Source: Clostridiales bacterium (lineage in GTDB: Bacteria > Bacillota > Clostridia > Oscillospirales > Acutalibacteraceae). Taken from it: a stretch of 64,000 nt of DNA. The stretch spans positions 1 to 64,000 of the forward strand of contig DXYF01000006.1 in NCBI GenBank assembly GCA_019415945.1, read 5' to 3'. Shown piece by piece: positions 26,964 to 34,630 of this stretch (positions are counted from its first letter, which is position 1; the number at the start of each line of letters is the position of its first letter). The position numbers and the translations under genes were made by a program. A model generated the notes under the pieces. That model did not search any database. It saw nothing but the letters and a program-made list of their open reading frames with translations, and was not told the origin of the DNA.

Positions 26964-29138
26964 TCAATTTATATCGTTAAGCTCTTCCTGTGTAAACATA
27001 TTTTTTCTTGCTTTTTGTTTTATAAGTCTTATCTCCGACTTAGCCTTTTGCTTAGCAAGCCTTACTTCTTCTCTTGCCTTGCGTTTTGCATCGGCAAGCT
27101 CTTTTGCGTGCTGTGCCTTTAGTTCCTTAAGCATTGACATATACTGCTTTTCAGCCGCCTTCTTGGCTGCGTCCACACGCTTGTCAACAGACTTTTGCAC
27201 TTTTCTGATTTCCGAAGCATGCTTTGCATCAACAGCTGCGGCTGCATTAGTATTTGCCTGCTTAATCTGTTCAATTTGCTTTTCATGCTCTGACTGCTTC
27301 TCAGCAAGCTCCTGCAAACGCTTCTGCTCTGCCACATTTGCTTTGTCGGCAAACTCCGCATTAAGCTCTGCAATATGCTTGGCGTGAGCGGCATTAGCAT
27401 CGTCAATTTTCTGTTTAAGCGACTTAACCTCTGCGTCATGAGCCTCTTTTGCTGCTCTTGTTTTTTCTTCAAAATCAGCATTCATCTTGGCGATGCGTTC
27501 CTGATTTGTTTTTCGCTCAACATTAAGAATATTAGTGAGAGATTCGGTCTTGTCCGTAAGATAAGTAATTTTCTTATGATTTTCCTCAATCTCCGCTTCG
27601 CATTTTGCAAGATTATCGGTAAGAGCGGCAATTTTTGCAAGCTGTTCTGCAACTTGTGCTTCAAGCCCCTCAATTCTTACAGTCTGCTCCTCAATAATCT
27701 TTTCCTGCTCTTTTATCTTAGACTGCATACGGGCATTTTCCTGGATAAGAACCTGAATTCGGTCATTAAGGACAATTATTTGCTCGTTTAGTCTGTCTAT
27801 TTCCTTGTTAAGGCTGTCAATCGTATTGTTCAGTTCCTCAATCTTTTCTTTGAGTGCCTGATTTTCTTCTTTTAGAGCTTTTATCTCATTTTCAGCCTCA
27901 AGAAGCTTTAGCTTTGTTTCCTTAAGCTCCTTTTTTAGCTCGGCTATTTCATCCTGAAGTGCGGAAACCTGACCCTTCAGGGTCATTATCTGCTGTTCCT
28001 TTTGCTCAAGGGTCACCTTGAGGTTTTTGATTTCATTGTTTAAATCAAGGATTTTCTTTTCTCGCTCACGAATTTCACGCAGGCGGATTTCCATTTCCTC
28101 TTTTCTTACAGCGTCTATCTGAGCCTTCATAACAGACTCACGGGTTTTTTCGGGTTTTGCCTGCTCCTCGGCGATCCTTGCGTTCTCCTCTTCGTATTTT
28201 TGCTGAAGAATATTACGCAAGCCTTTGTTCGTAGCTATCGACATCATAAAATGCTGAAAACCCATAGCAAAGTATATATCCTGCTGAACATCGCTGCTCA
28301 TATCTCCCTGATATGTTTCACCGACTATCTCAAATCCCTTACGCTTGTAGCTGTCAAGGAAATTCCAAAGATCCATCGCTTTTTTAAAGTTGGGATTCTT
28401 CTTGAGCAGGTTAGTCTGTGTTATCGGGGGACGAACCTCCGGCTCTTTTGCAATTTCACGCATTAACTGAGTGTTTAAAAACTCGTTAAGCGTTGTCCTT
28501 ATTCTTCTGATTCTGTCAAAGTCCGAAAGCTGTGAAACATCCAAAACATCCAAATCGTCTGCAAGCGTTTCATGAGATTCGTTTACATAGTTAATTACGA
28601 AATCAACCTTTTTTTCATGAAATTCAACATGCCTTTTTATCTGAATATTGTTGTAGCTGTCGTTGGGAACATCTTTCATCTTTGAGTACTTATCATCAAC
28701 AAAACAAAGTGCCTTGCGGATAAGAGTCATAAGAACGCGGTTTTCATAAATTGCGAAGCTTTCCTCACGCTCAACTGTTAAAATCTTATTCGGAGTAACC
28801 ATATCGTTCTCAACTTTTGCAATAAAGTTAGTATGCTGAGAAAGATGCTTTACAGAATCGGGACCGACTTTTTTTGCAAGCTCTATGCGTACGACATTTT
28901 CAACCTGCTTTATAAAACGCCTCTGCTCGTCAATAGCTTTCTGAATATAGGGCAAGGTTTCCTCAATGGCCTCAACCCAGTCCATATCAATGACCTTTTC
29001 GTTAGTTTTACCCTCAAGAGTATCTTCACCCTTGTCAGCGTCCTTTAAGCTTTCATTTATGTAGTTGTAAGTAAAGTCACTTTTCAGAAGCTCCTGCATA
29101 TACATATAAGCCCTGTAATATTTACCGAAATCAGCCAT
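26964..29138 (-). CDS. Long coiled-coil protein with DUF2357-like N-terminal region
   Basis: A 724-residue protein without signal peptide or membrane segment, so cytoplasmic. The N-terminal 320 residues are globular; the stretch EREESFAIYENRVLMTLIRK (near 125-145) resembles the ENR block of DUF2357/McrC-like proteins, but I cannot confirm this without profile search. From about 325 to 690 it is almost unbroken heptad-rich coiled coil (KEQQIMTLKGQVSALQDEI, LEAQVAEQLAKIAALTDNLA). The tail is lysine/arginine-rich (KRKAREEVRLAKQKAKSEIR). Start ATG 29138 behind AAGGAG. It follows the AAA+ ATPase gene, and the two probably form one machine, by analogy with McrB-McrC partners. No nuclease motif is seen. 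Confidence 0.7.
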   Translation of the reverse strand: MADFGKYYRAYMYMQELLKSDFTYNYINESLKDADKGEDTLEGKTNEKVIDMDWVEAIEETLPYIQKAIDEQRRFIKQVENVVRIELAKKVGPDSVKHLSQHTNFIAKVENDMVTPNKILTVEREESFAIYENRVLMTLIRKALCFVDDKYSKMKDVPNDSYNNIQIKRHVEFHEKKVDFVINYVNESHETLADDLDVLDVSQLSDFDRIRRIRTTLNEFLNTQLMREIAKEPEVRPPITQTNLLKKNPNFKKAMDLWNFLDSYKRKGFEIVGETYQGDMSSDVQQDIYFAMGFQHFMMSIATNKGLRNILQQKYEEENARIAEEQAKPEKTRESVMKAQIDAVRKEEMEIRLREIREREKKILDLNNEIKNLKVTLEQKEQQIMTLKGQVSALQDEIAELKKELKETKLKLLEAENEIKALKEENQALKEKIEELNNTIDSLNKEIDRLNEQIIVLNDRIQVLIQENARMQSKIKEQEKIIEEQTVRIEGLEAQVAEQLAKIAALTDNLAKCEAEIEENHKKITYLTDKTESLTNILNVERKTNQERIAKMNADFEEKTRAAKEAHDAEVKSLKQKIDDANAAHAKHIAELNAEFADKANVAEQKRLQELAEKQSEHEKQIEQIKQANTNAAAAVDAKHASEIRKVQKSVDKRVDAAKKAAEKQYMSMLKELKAQHAKELADAKRKAREEVRLAKQKAKSEIRLIKQKARKNMFTQEELNDIN

Positions 29139-29181
29139 ACGGTGCTACTCCTTCATCTATGCAAATCAAATACCGACTAAA

Positions 29182-29200
29182 GGGCGAACAAAGTTCGCCC
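29182..29200 (-). terminator. Hairpin between ATPase and coiled-coil genes (possible partial terminator)
   Basis: GGGCGAAC (29182-29189) pairs perfectly with GTTCGCCC (29193-29200); on the minus strand only TTTAG follows. It may lower or process the transcript between the two genes rather than end it. Confidence 0.45.
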
Positions 29201-29213
29201 CTATTTCGCCTAA

Positions 29214-30755
29214 TTATACAAGCTTTTTGAGCATACGCAGGTAATCTTTACTTTCATTCATATTTTCTTCTCCGAAAAGCTCGTCAATATAAGCACAAAG
29301 ACCGTCGATTTCATCTCGGATATATGAAAGGTTCAGCGATTCAAACTTTCTGAACACCTTTCTTGCAAGAACATAATCAAGACCGTCAACCTCTGTGCCG
29401 CCGCAGCCGACATATGCCGGAACAAAATCACGCAGCTGCTTCACAATACGGTTACCAAACGCAATACGAAAATGCTCAATAACATAGTCGTCAAGCAATA
29501 GAATCTTTTTAATGCTCTCATTTGTTACAACATTATTTGCCTTTGCCTCGTTTAACAAATCCTCAAAGTGCTTGTAGTTTATGTAAATCGAGTCAGTAAG
29601 CGGTGCCTCAAACGCAACACCCTTTGTGTTGATTTCAATCGGCATCGCACGGTCATATACCTTATCCGTAATAGCAAAGGTAGAGTCATCATTGTTAGCT
29701 GTGCCGACATACCACATATTCGGCGGAATTTTTATCTGACCGTTTATAATGTGCTTAGGATCGTTTGACCATGAGTTTGGAACAATATCTACTACCCACT
29801 CGTCACGGGACGGCATTTCAAGAATTGAAAGCATCTCTGCAAAATAGTACTCGACACGGGCAATGTTCATCTCATCGAGGATTACCGTGTAAACATTCTC
29901 GTTATAAGAAGCCTCGTACATCGCACGCAAAAGCTCGGTTTCATTATACTTCTTGGTAAATTCGTTAAAGTATCCGAACAGCTCACTTCGGTCACGCCAA
30001 GACGGCTGAACAGAAGCAATAACTGCAGGATTGTTTACAAACTTGCCAAAAGCATACGGAAGTGAGGTTTTACCTGTACCTGAAATACCCTGAAGTATGA
30101 TAAGTCTTGTAGATGCAAAAGCCGCAACAAAAAGACGAATAATCTTAATATCGTAGTAAAGTCCGAGCTGTGAGCACGCAAACAGACGGAAGCGGTCACA
30201 AAACTCAGGCAATGTTATCGTGTTGTCATAAATAGGAGGAACATACTCTGACCAAAGGTCGTCAATCTCGGTAAGCTTGTAGAAGCGGGAACCGTTTGCT
30301 TCAACATCCTCTTCCTCGCCGTTATTAAGTGCCTCAATTTCCTCTCCGGTAAGTTCGGCAATCTCATTTGGATTAAGACCGATTTGAGAAACCTTCATTG
30401 AAAGGATTTTGTCCTTTTCAAGATTTAATCTCATAACTTCTTTGTTGAGAGCCTGAACCTCCTTAACAAGAGATTCCGTATCTTTTCTTCTGCGATGAGA
30501 ACGGATAAACTTTTTTACGGCGACGATTATAAGCCATACTATAAGTGCAAGCACCGCAGCGAGAAGCACTATTGCAAGAATTGCAATACCCCAGGCAAGT
30601 CCTCCGAGCTCTGTGGTATAGCCGTTTATTATGTTGACATAGGCAGGAAAATTAAATGCTTCTCCTATTCCTGTAAACAAGCCTGTTATAATTGACCACA
30701 GTGAGCCAAAAAACTGACCGAGAAATTCAAACAGAAATCCAAATACTGTATCCAC
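29214..30755 (-). CDS. Membrane-anchored McrB/MoxR-like AAA+ ATPase
   Basis: A 513-residue protein. The N-terminal 80 residues are hydrophobic: an amphipathic segment (FGFLFEFLGQFFGSLW), then a membrane helix (about 52-80), then basic RSHRRR and a short coiled coil. The AAA_5-type ATPase domain (about 190-400) shows Walker A GISGTGKTSLP, the loop SVQPSWRDRSELFGYFNE, Walker B VILDEMNIARVEYYFAEML, and sensor 1/arginine region GTANNDDSTFAITDKVYDRA. These match McrB/MoxR-like remodelling ATPases. A C-terminal helical domain follows. Start GTG 30755 behind AAGGAGACG. Being tied to the membrane and set within surface-protein genes argues against restriction and for export, assembly or envelope remodelling. 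Confidence 0.85.
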   Translation of the reverse strand: MDTVFGFLFEFLGQFFGSLWSIITGLFTGIGEAFNFPAYVNIINGYTTELGGLAWGIAILAIVLLAAVLALIVWLIIVAVKKFIRSHRRRKDTESLVKEVQALNKEVMRLNLEKDKILSMKVSQIGLNPNEIAELTGEEIEALNNGEEEDVEANGSRFYKLTEIDDLWSEYVPPIYDNTITLPEFCDRFRLFACSQLGLYYDIKIIRLFVAAFASTRLIILQGISGTGKTSLPYAFGKFVNNPAVIASVQPSWRDRSELFGYFNEFTKKYNETELLRAMYEASYNENVYTVILDEMNIARVEYYFAEMLSILEMPSRDEWVVDIVPNSWSNDPKHIINGQIKIPPNMWYVGTANNDDSTFAITDKVYDRAMPIEINTKGVAFEAPLTDSIYINYKHFEDLLNEAKANNVVTNESIKKILLLDDYVIEHFRIAFGNRIVKQLRDFVPAYVGCGGTEVDGLDYVLARKVFRKFESLNLSYIRDEIDGLCAYIDELFGEENMNESKDYLRMLKKLV

Positions 30756-30962
30756 GGTACTTCGTCTCCTTAAAAAAATCTACCTTGATGCATTCCGGTG
30801 CATCCAAAATGTTAATATGCGGAAATTAAACTTATCCGCCCCAAAAATAATAAATTACGCGTTTAGCAACACAATATTTCTTTTCCGTGTAAAACGGAAA
30901 AGAAATACTCGGTTACTATAATACACCTATGTGTATAGGGACAAATTTGTTAAAAGTAAGCT
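30756..30962 (-). other. Gap between SipW-2 and the ATPase gene with several hairpins
   Basis: The 207 bases contain three inverted repeats: ATACAC/GTGTAT near 30926-30942, a 12-base-pair stem TTTCTTTTCCGT/ACGGAAAAGAAA near 30880-30911, and GATGCA/TGCATC near 30785-30802. None has a good T-run on the minus strand, so they may be processing or stability structures. No gene is seen. Confidence 0.45.
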
Positions 30963-31703
30963 CTAAACATCACTCTCGGAATTATCGTCCTCGGCAGGTG
31001 TTTGTACCAAAGACTCATTTCCTCTCTGTTTACTCTGATTTTCACCGAGAGAAGCAAGATACTCCTCAATAGCCTGTTTCTTTTGCTCTTCGGTAAGTTC
31101 CGTGCTGTTAACAGCCGTTTTTGCTTCTTCAATAGCCTTTTCTTTACTGTAGGCAATTATGTTGATAACAACTCTTATAGCCTCATATATAAAGAAAATT
31201 ATCATGGGCAGCAAAACGCAGAGGAAAAATCCAAGCTGTGTTCTGATAAAGCTCAACGCACTGCCCAATCCCGCAAACTTCACACCTGTGTACTTTGCCA
31301 CGATCGACGACGAGGTTTGAAGCGCGGTATCGGGTTCGGGGTTAGTTTCGGGATTGTCGCCCTGTGTCCTGTAATAGGTTATGTTATCATCCTCTATAAC
31401 CTCAACAATGCGGTGGGTATTCAAAACAGTTTCACCGTCTATCTCAATAGGAAAGGTCACAATATCACCTTTTTGATATTCTTCGGTATAATCAGTAACC
31501 TTTGCAAAAATGAGATCGCCCTCATTAAGAGTATCTTTCATTGAACCTGTCTGAACACTTAAGGGTGCAACTCCGAAAATGTTGGGGACCCCAGATGACT
31601 TTGATGTTAACGACAGTGTCACTACCAAAACCGACACTATCAGAATTAATACAACAATAATGTCAATTATTATGTTTACTATTCTTTTTAACGCTCTGCT
31701 CAT
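30963..31703 (-). CDS. SipW-type signal peptidase I (SipW-2)
   Basis: A 246-residue signal peptidase I of the SipW/ER class. N-terminal membrane helix (about 8-30); catalytic Ser in LSVQTGSMKDTLNEGD (near 53); YQKGDIVTFPIE; and VLNTHRIVEVI with the subfamily's histidine. A second hydrophobic segment (about 158-180) leads to a cytoplasmic tail rich in Glu/Lys. The gene lies 45 bases after the probable major subunit gene, as sipW neighbours tasA in Bacillus. It is therefore the likely processing enzyme for the six SipW-type precursors of the block. It is clearly different in sequence from SipW-1. Confidence 0.92.
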   Translation of the reverse strand: MSRALKRIVNIIIDIIVVLILIVSVLVVTLSLTSKSSGVPNIFGVAPLSVQTGSMKDTLNEGDLIFAKVTDYTEEYQKGDIVTFPIEIDGETVLNTHRIVEVIEDDNITYYRTQGDNPETNPEPDTALQTSSSIVAKYTGVKFAGLGSALSFIRTQLGFFLCVLLPMIIFFIYEAIRVVINIIAYSKEKAIEEAKTAVNSTELTEEQKKQAIEEYLASLGENQSKQRGNESLVQTPAEDDNSESDV

Positions 31704-31748
31704 AGGGGGTCTCCAACTAATTTAAGATTTTTGCATCAATTAATATAA

Positions 31749-32501
31749 TCAGCCAAGCTGATCTACTGTATCACCTGTTACTGTGAAATCAATATCAACG
31801 CTCTGACCTGCGTTAGCGTCAACGCACTGTGCATCCTGACCTTCAAACCATACATAGATGTTGTAGTATTTAGCTTCGCCTGCATCAGCAGTCTCGCCGC
31901 CTGCCAAAGTACCTACATTGATTGTGTAGTTAGTGCTGGGTGTAATTTTTGTTGTAGAATCAGCAGCACTTGCAGCGTCATATGCAGCACCTGCGTTGTC
32001 GTATACAGAAGCTGTGAAGTCGCCTGTTCCAAGGCCGGAGTCGTTAGCCTCAACAACTGCTACACGGATGTAATCGTTGTTAATACCGGAAATGCTGATT
32101 GTTACATTCTCTACATCAGCCTGACCTGCGTTACGAACATTGAGCTGCTCAGCAAAGTAGTAGTTAGCACCGTCAGTAATTGAAGAGAACTGCTCGTCAA
32201 CCGGCTTTTCAAAGCTTGTTCTGTCTTCTGCGTTAGCTGTAAACCAAGCTGTACCGTTTGCTGTAGAAGCAGGAATAAATGTCTTGTTAGCTACGCCGTA
32301 ATCAATCTGTGTATCCCAATCCTTGTCACTCTTAGAAATCTGAAGTTCAGAAGACTTAATTGTCTTAACATTGATACCGCTTGCGGTAGCAGTTGTGTTA
32401 GATGTGAACCATGCGTATGTAGCTGTTCCGAGTGCGAGCATTGCCACGAGGAGCATTGCTACGGAAGAGACTAATAATCTCTTTCTTGATGTTGTTTTCA
32501 T
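31749..32501 (-). CDS. TasA/camelysin-like SipW-dependent protein, probable major fibre subunit
   Basis: A 250-residue protein. SipW-type signal: KTTSRKRLLVSSVAMLLVAM then TATYAWFTSNT. The rest is a single TasA-like domain: WFTANAEDRTSFEKP, YFAEQLNVRNAGQADVENV, a strand-rich middle with DYIRVAVVEAND, and the C-terminal signature YNIYVWFEGQDAQCVDANAG followed by a final strand. It is the smallest and simplest paralogue, has the best ribosome binding site (TTTTAGGAGGAATTTC), a codon use that looks optimised, hairpins in its leader, and lies next to sipW-2. From this I infer the major structural subunit of a surface fibre; that is not shown directly. Confidence 0.85.
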   Translation of the reverse strand: MKTTSRKRLLVSSVAMLLVAMLALGTATYAWFTSNTTATASGINVKTIKSSELQISKSDKDWDTQIDYGVANKTFIPASTANGTAWFTANAEDRTSFEKPVDEQFSSITDGANYYFAEQLNVRNAGQADVENVTISISGINNDYIRVAVVEANDSGLGTGDFTASVYDNAGAAYDAASAADSTTKITPSTNYTINVGTLAGGETADAGEAKYYNIYVWFEGQDAQCVDANAGQSVDIDFTVTGDTVDQLG

Positions 32502-32530
32502 TGAGAAATTCCTCCTAAAATTGATTTTTG

Positions 32531-32577
32531 TCCCTAAAACACCATAGGGATGTTTTTTATATCAGTGCGTTTGCACT
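32531..32577 (-). promoter_or_regulatory. Two hairpins in the leader of the probable major subunit
   Basis: TCCCTA/TAGGGA (32531-32536, 32545-32550) and AGTGC/GCACT (32564-32568, 32573-32577) lie between the upstream gene and the subunit's ribosome binding site. They could stabilise a processed major-subunit mRNA or act as weak attenuators. Confidence 0.4.
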
Positions 32578-32588
32578 TAATATCGTTA

Positions 32589-33395
32589 TCAGTTTGCAGG
32601 GGCAGTTGTTTCTTCGTCACGAACACTGAACAGCATTCTCATTCTTATGTGACCGTTTCTTATATCGTCAATACACTCGGGATCATTACCCTCTATCCAT
32701 ATAACAACAGTGTACTTGTCAACATCGTCAACCTTGAAATCTTCTGTTGCAGTTGTCATTACTTCTGTGTCAGTATTAAACTTTGTACAGTCGGTCTCAG
32801 CGGTGTTTCTGTCGTTGTATTTGCCCTTGCCGTAAATTGACGGCTCACCGTTTTTGTAAACCATTACTCTTACCGCCTCATCGGCAGATTTTGCGGCACC
32901 CGTAATTTCAAGCAATGCGTCATAGTCAAGCGTTTCCTGACCGTTGTTTTTGCAGTAAAAAGTGTAGGCAACATAATTATCGCCGTTATGTTCGCCGTTT
33001 TCACTCGTATCAAGGTCAACAGGCAGCCACGAATATGTAATGTTTGTAACATCGTCAGCCTGCTTTGCCGACAGCGAAACGCCCATCGTCTTAAACTCGG
33101 GGTCTTCGCTAAGTACAATACCCTTTTTTGCGGCAGGGGAATCCACTTTTATAATAAGGTCGCCCCATTGGGTTACAAGCATTGAAACAAAAAACAGAAT
33201 CAGCAAAACTATCAGGCACACGCTCAGAATAATGCTCAAAATTTTTCTGCGTTTTTTGTATTTTACAATTTCGATTGAATCGTTTCTTACATGAAGATGC
33301 TCAATTTCGGCATCCGATATTTTTTTATCGTTTAATCGGCTTAACTCCTCAGGAGTAATAGGCTGTTCAATTTTAGGTTTGTTTTTTCCGAACAA
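32589..33395 (-). CDS. Membrane-anchored TasA-like protein with cytoplasmic N-terminal tail
   Basis: A protein of about 269 residues. The best start is TTG 33395, seven bases after GGAG; an upstream ATG at 33455 has no site. The N-terminus is not a cleavable signal: about 55 polar residues (FGKNKPKIEQPITPEEL) precede a basic YKKRRK and a membrane helix (SIILSVCLIVLLILFF), and no YAWF-type site follows, so it likely stays anchored with its domain outside. The domain carries the paralogue signature VVIWIEGNDPECIDDIRNG and NYVAYTFYCKNNGQ with a second cysteine. It may tether or prime the fibre in the membrane. It lies between two SipW-type genes in the same operon. Confidence 0.75.
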   Translation of the reverse strand: MFGKNKPKIEQPITPEELSRLNDKKISDAEIEHLHVRNDSIEIVKYKKRRKILSIILSVCLIVLLILFFVSMLVTQWGDLIIKVDSPAAKKGIVLSEDPEFKTMGVSLSAKQADDVTNITYSWLPVDLDTSENGEHNGDNYVAYTFYCKNNGQETLDYDALLEITGAAKSADEAVRVMVYKNGEPSIYGKGKYNDRNTAETDCTKFNTDTEVMTTATEDFKVDDVDKYTVVIWIEGNDPECIDDIRNGHIRMRMLFSVRDEETTAPAN

Positions 33396-33472
33396 TTTGA
33401 TCACTCCGTGGGTTTTTATTTTCAAATCGTGATACGCAAACCTTTCGGTCCGCATAAAACGAGTTTTGCTGA

Positions 33473-34285
33473 TTACGAAATCGGAATATTGTTTTCGTCA
33501 CAGCCGATAAAGCCGAGCTGTACGCCGAGTTGTGCGTCCTGAACATCGTCATCGCACTGCGGATCCTCTCCGTCAATCCAAAGTCTTACCGTCACTTTGG
33601 TGGGGGTAAGCTGTTCAAGATGAAAAATTCTTGTGTTGTCTGCATATTGCATTTCACCTGCCGGAAGGTCAAATGTAACCTGACCGTTTACCGGAGTACT
33701 CTTGTTAGGCTCATAAATAGCCGTACCGTTTGCCTCGGTAGAAAAGTCGACCCTTGTACAGTTTACAACATCAGCCTGAGGTCCTGTCGAAGTCGTGGTT
33801 ACTTTTGTGCCGTCGTCATTTCCCTGTTCGGTACTTTCTGTGGTAAGGTGAACCCACATATCCTCGGTGGCAATAAAATAGCACTCAAACTCAAGGTAAG
33901 AACGGTTATTCGGCTCCCTCTCAGCTCCCCGCTGATTTGTAAAGCTTGTACCGTCTGTAGTTGTAACGGGGTCAAGCACCGTATCTTCAAGGCTTGTATC
34001 AAACCGACCGAGGTAACTGTCGATCATTTCGTTTGTAATAACCTTGCCATATCTTTCAAGATCCGTGCCGTAGTCCTCCATTGCAACCTTGAGCTGGGCA
34101 CTCATACTGATTTTTATATCAAGATTATCTACGCCTGCAAATGTATTTATCGAAAACCACGCAACCGTCGATGTGGTCATTGAAAGCAGAGTAATAAGGG
34201 CTACAAAAATTATGAGCCTTTTACGCCTTTTAAACGGAACCTTTTCACTGACGATTCCGTCAGCAAGCTTGCTAAAAAAGCCCAT
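33473..34285 (-). CDS. SipW-dependent TasA-like surface protein (first gene of the block)
   Basis: A 270-residue protein starting at ATG 34285 behind TTAGGAGTG; a start nine bases upstream lacks spacing. A polar N-terminus (GFFSKLADGIVSEK) and basic KRRKR are followed by a hydrophobic core (LIIFVALITLLSMT) and STVAWFSIN, the SipW-type site. TasA-like domain: DPVTTTDGTSFTNQ, RSYLEFECYFIATEDMWVHL, VVNCTRVDF and VRLWIDGEDPQCDDDVQD, the shared Trp-x-(Glu/Asp)-Gly-x-Asp-x-x-Cys signature. It is the promoter-proximal gene. It may be a minor, tip or initiating subunit. Confidence 0.8.
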   Translation of the reverse strand: MGFFSKLADGIVSEKVPFKRRKRLIIFVALITLLSMTTSTVAWFSINTFAGVDNLDIKISMSAQLKVAMEDYGTDLERYGKVITNEMIDSYLGRFDTSLEDTVLDPVTTTDGTSFTNQRGAEREPNNRSYLEFECYFIATEDMWVHLTTESTEQGNDDGTKVTTTSTGPQADVVNCTRVDFSTEANGTAIYEPNKSTPVNGQVTFDLPAGEMQYADNTRIFHLEQLTPTKVTVRLWIDGEDPQCDDDVQDAQLGVQLGFIGCDENNIPIS

Positions 34286-34359
34286 TATTAACACTCCTAA
34301 AAAAATTACTTAAAAAAGGGAAAGACAGTATTGCGTATTTTATACAAACTCACCCTCTC

Positions 34360-34397
34360 ATATGGATAATTTTATATTAAATCCATATAAAAGTCAA
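34360..34397 (-). promoter_or_regulatory. Promoter of the surface protein block with overlapping inverted repeat
   Basis: TTGACT (34397-34392) and TAAAAT (34374-34369) are spaced 17 bases on the minus strand. An 8-base inverted repeat, ATATGGAT (34360-34367) and ATCCATAT (34381-34388), brackets the -10 box. This is a typical position for a repressor site. The regulator is not known. Confidence 0.6.
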
Positions 34398-34557
34398 TGA
34401 TTTGTACGCTATTCACATTTTTTTTGTATGCGTGTACAAAATTTTTCAATTCATTTTGTGCAAAACAACAATTCAAGAAAAGCATCTGCGGTAAATCCTG
34501 TTTTCAAAAATAGAAACATATTTTTCACAAAGTATAAATACAACCATATAATACAAA
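34398..34557. other. AT-rich intergenic stretch without a recognisable gene
   Basis: Between the block promoter and the next terminator only AT-rich sequence with many stops was seen. Confidence 0.4.
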
Positions 34558-34584
34558 AAAAATCCCTTGAAAGGGATTTTTAAA
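34557..34584. terminator. Bidirectional terminator
   Basis: AAAATCCCTT and AAGGGATTTT form a compact stem with A and T runs on both sides, ending minus-strand transcripts that come from the structured RNA before they reach the surface block. Confidence 0.7.
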
Positions 34585-34630
34585 CGGTTATAATAATATC
34601 AAAAGACAATTTTAAGACTTAACACAAATA

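Noticed and set aside
26964..30755. McrBC-type restriction system
   Set aside because: The ATPase has a membrane anchor, no PD-(D/E)xK nuclease or methyl-DNA reader domain is seen, and the neighbours are surface proteins.
18621..34285. Sortase-assembled pilus
   Set aside because: No LPxTG-type motif or sortase gene is present; signals and peptidases are of the SipW/TasA type.
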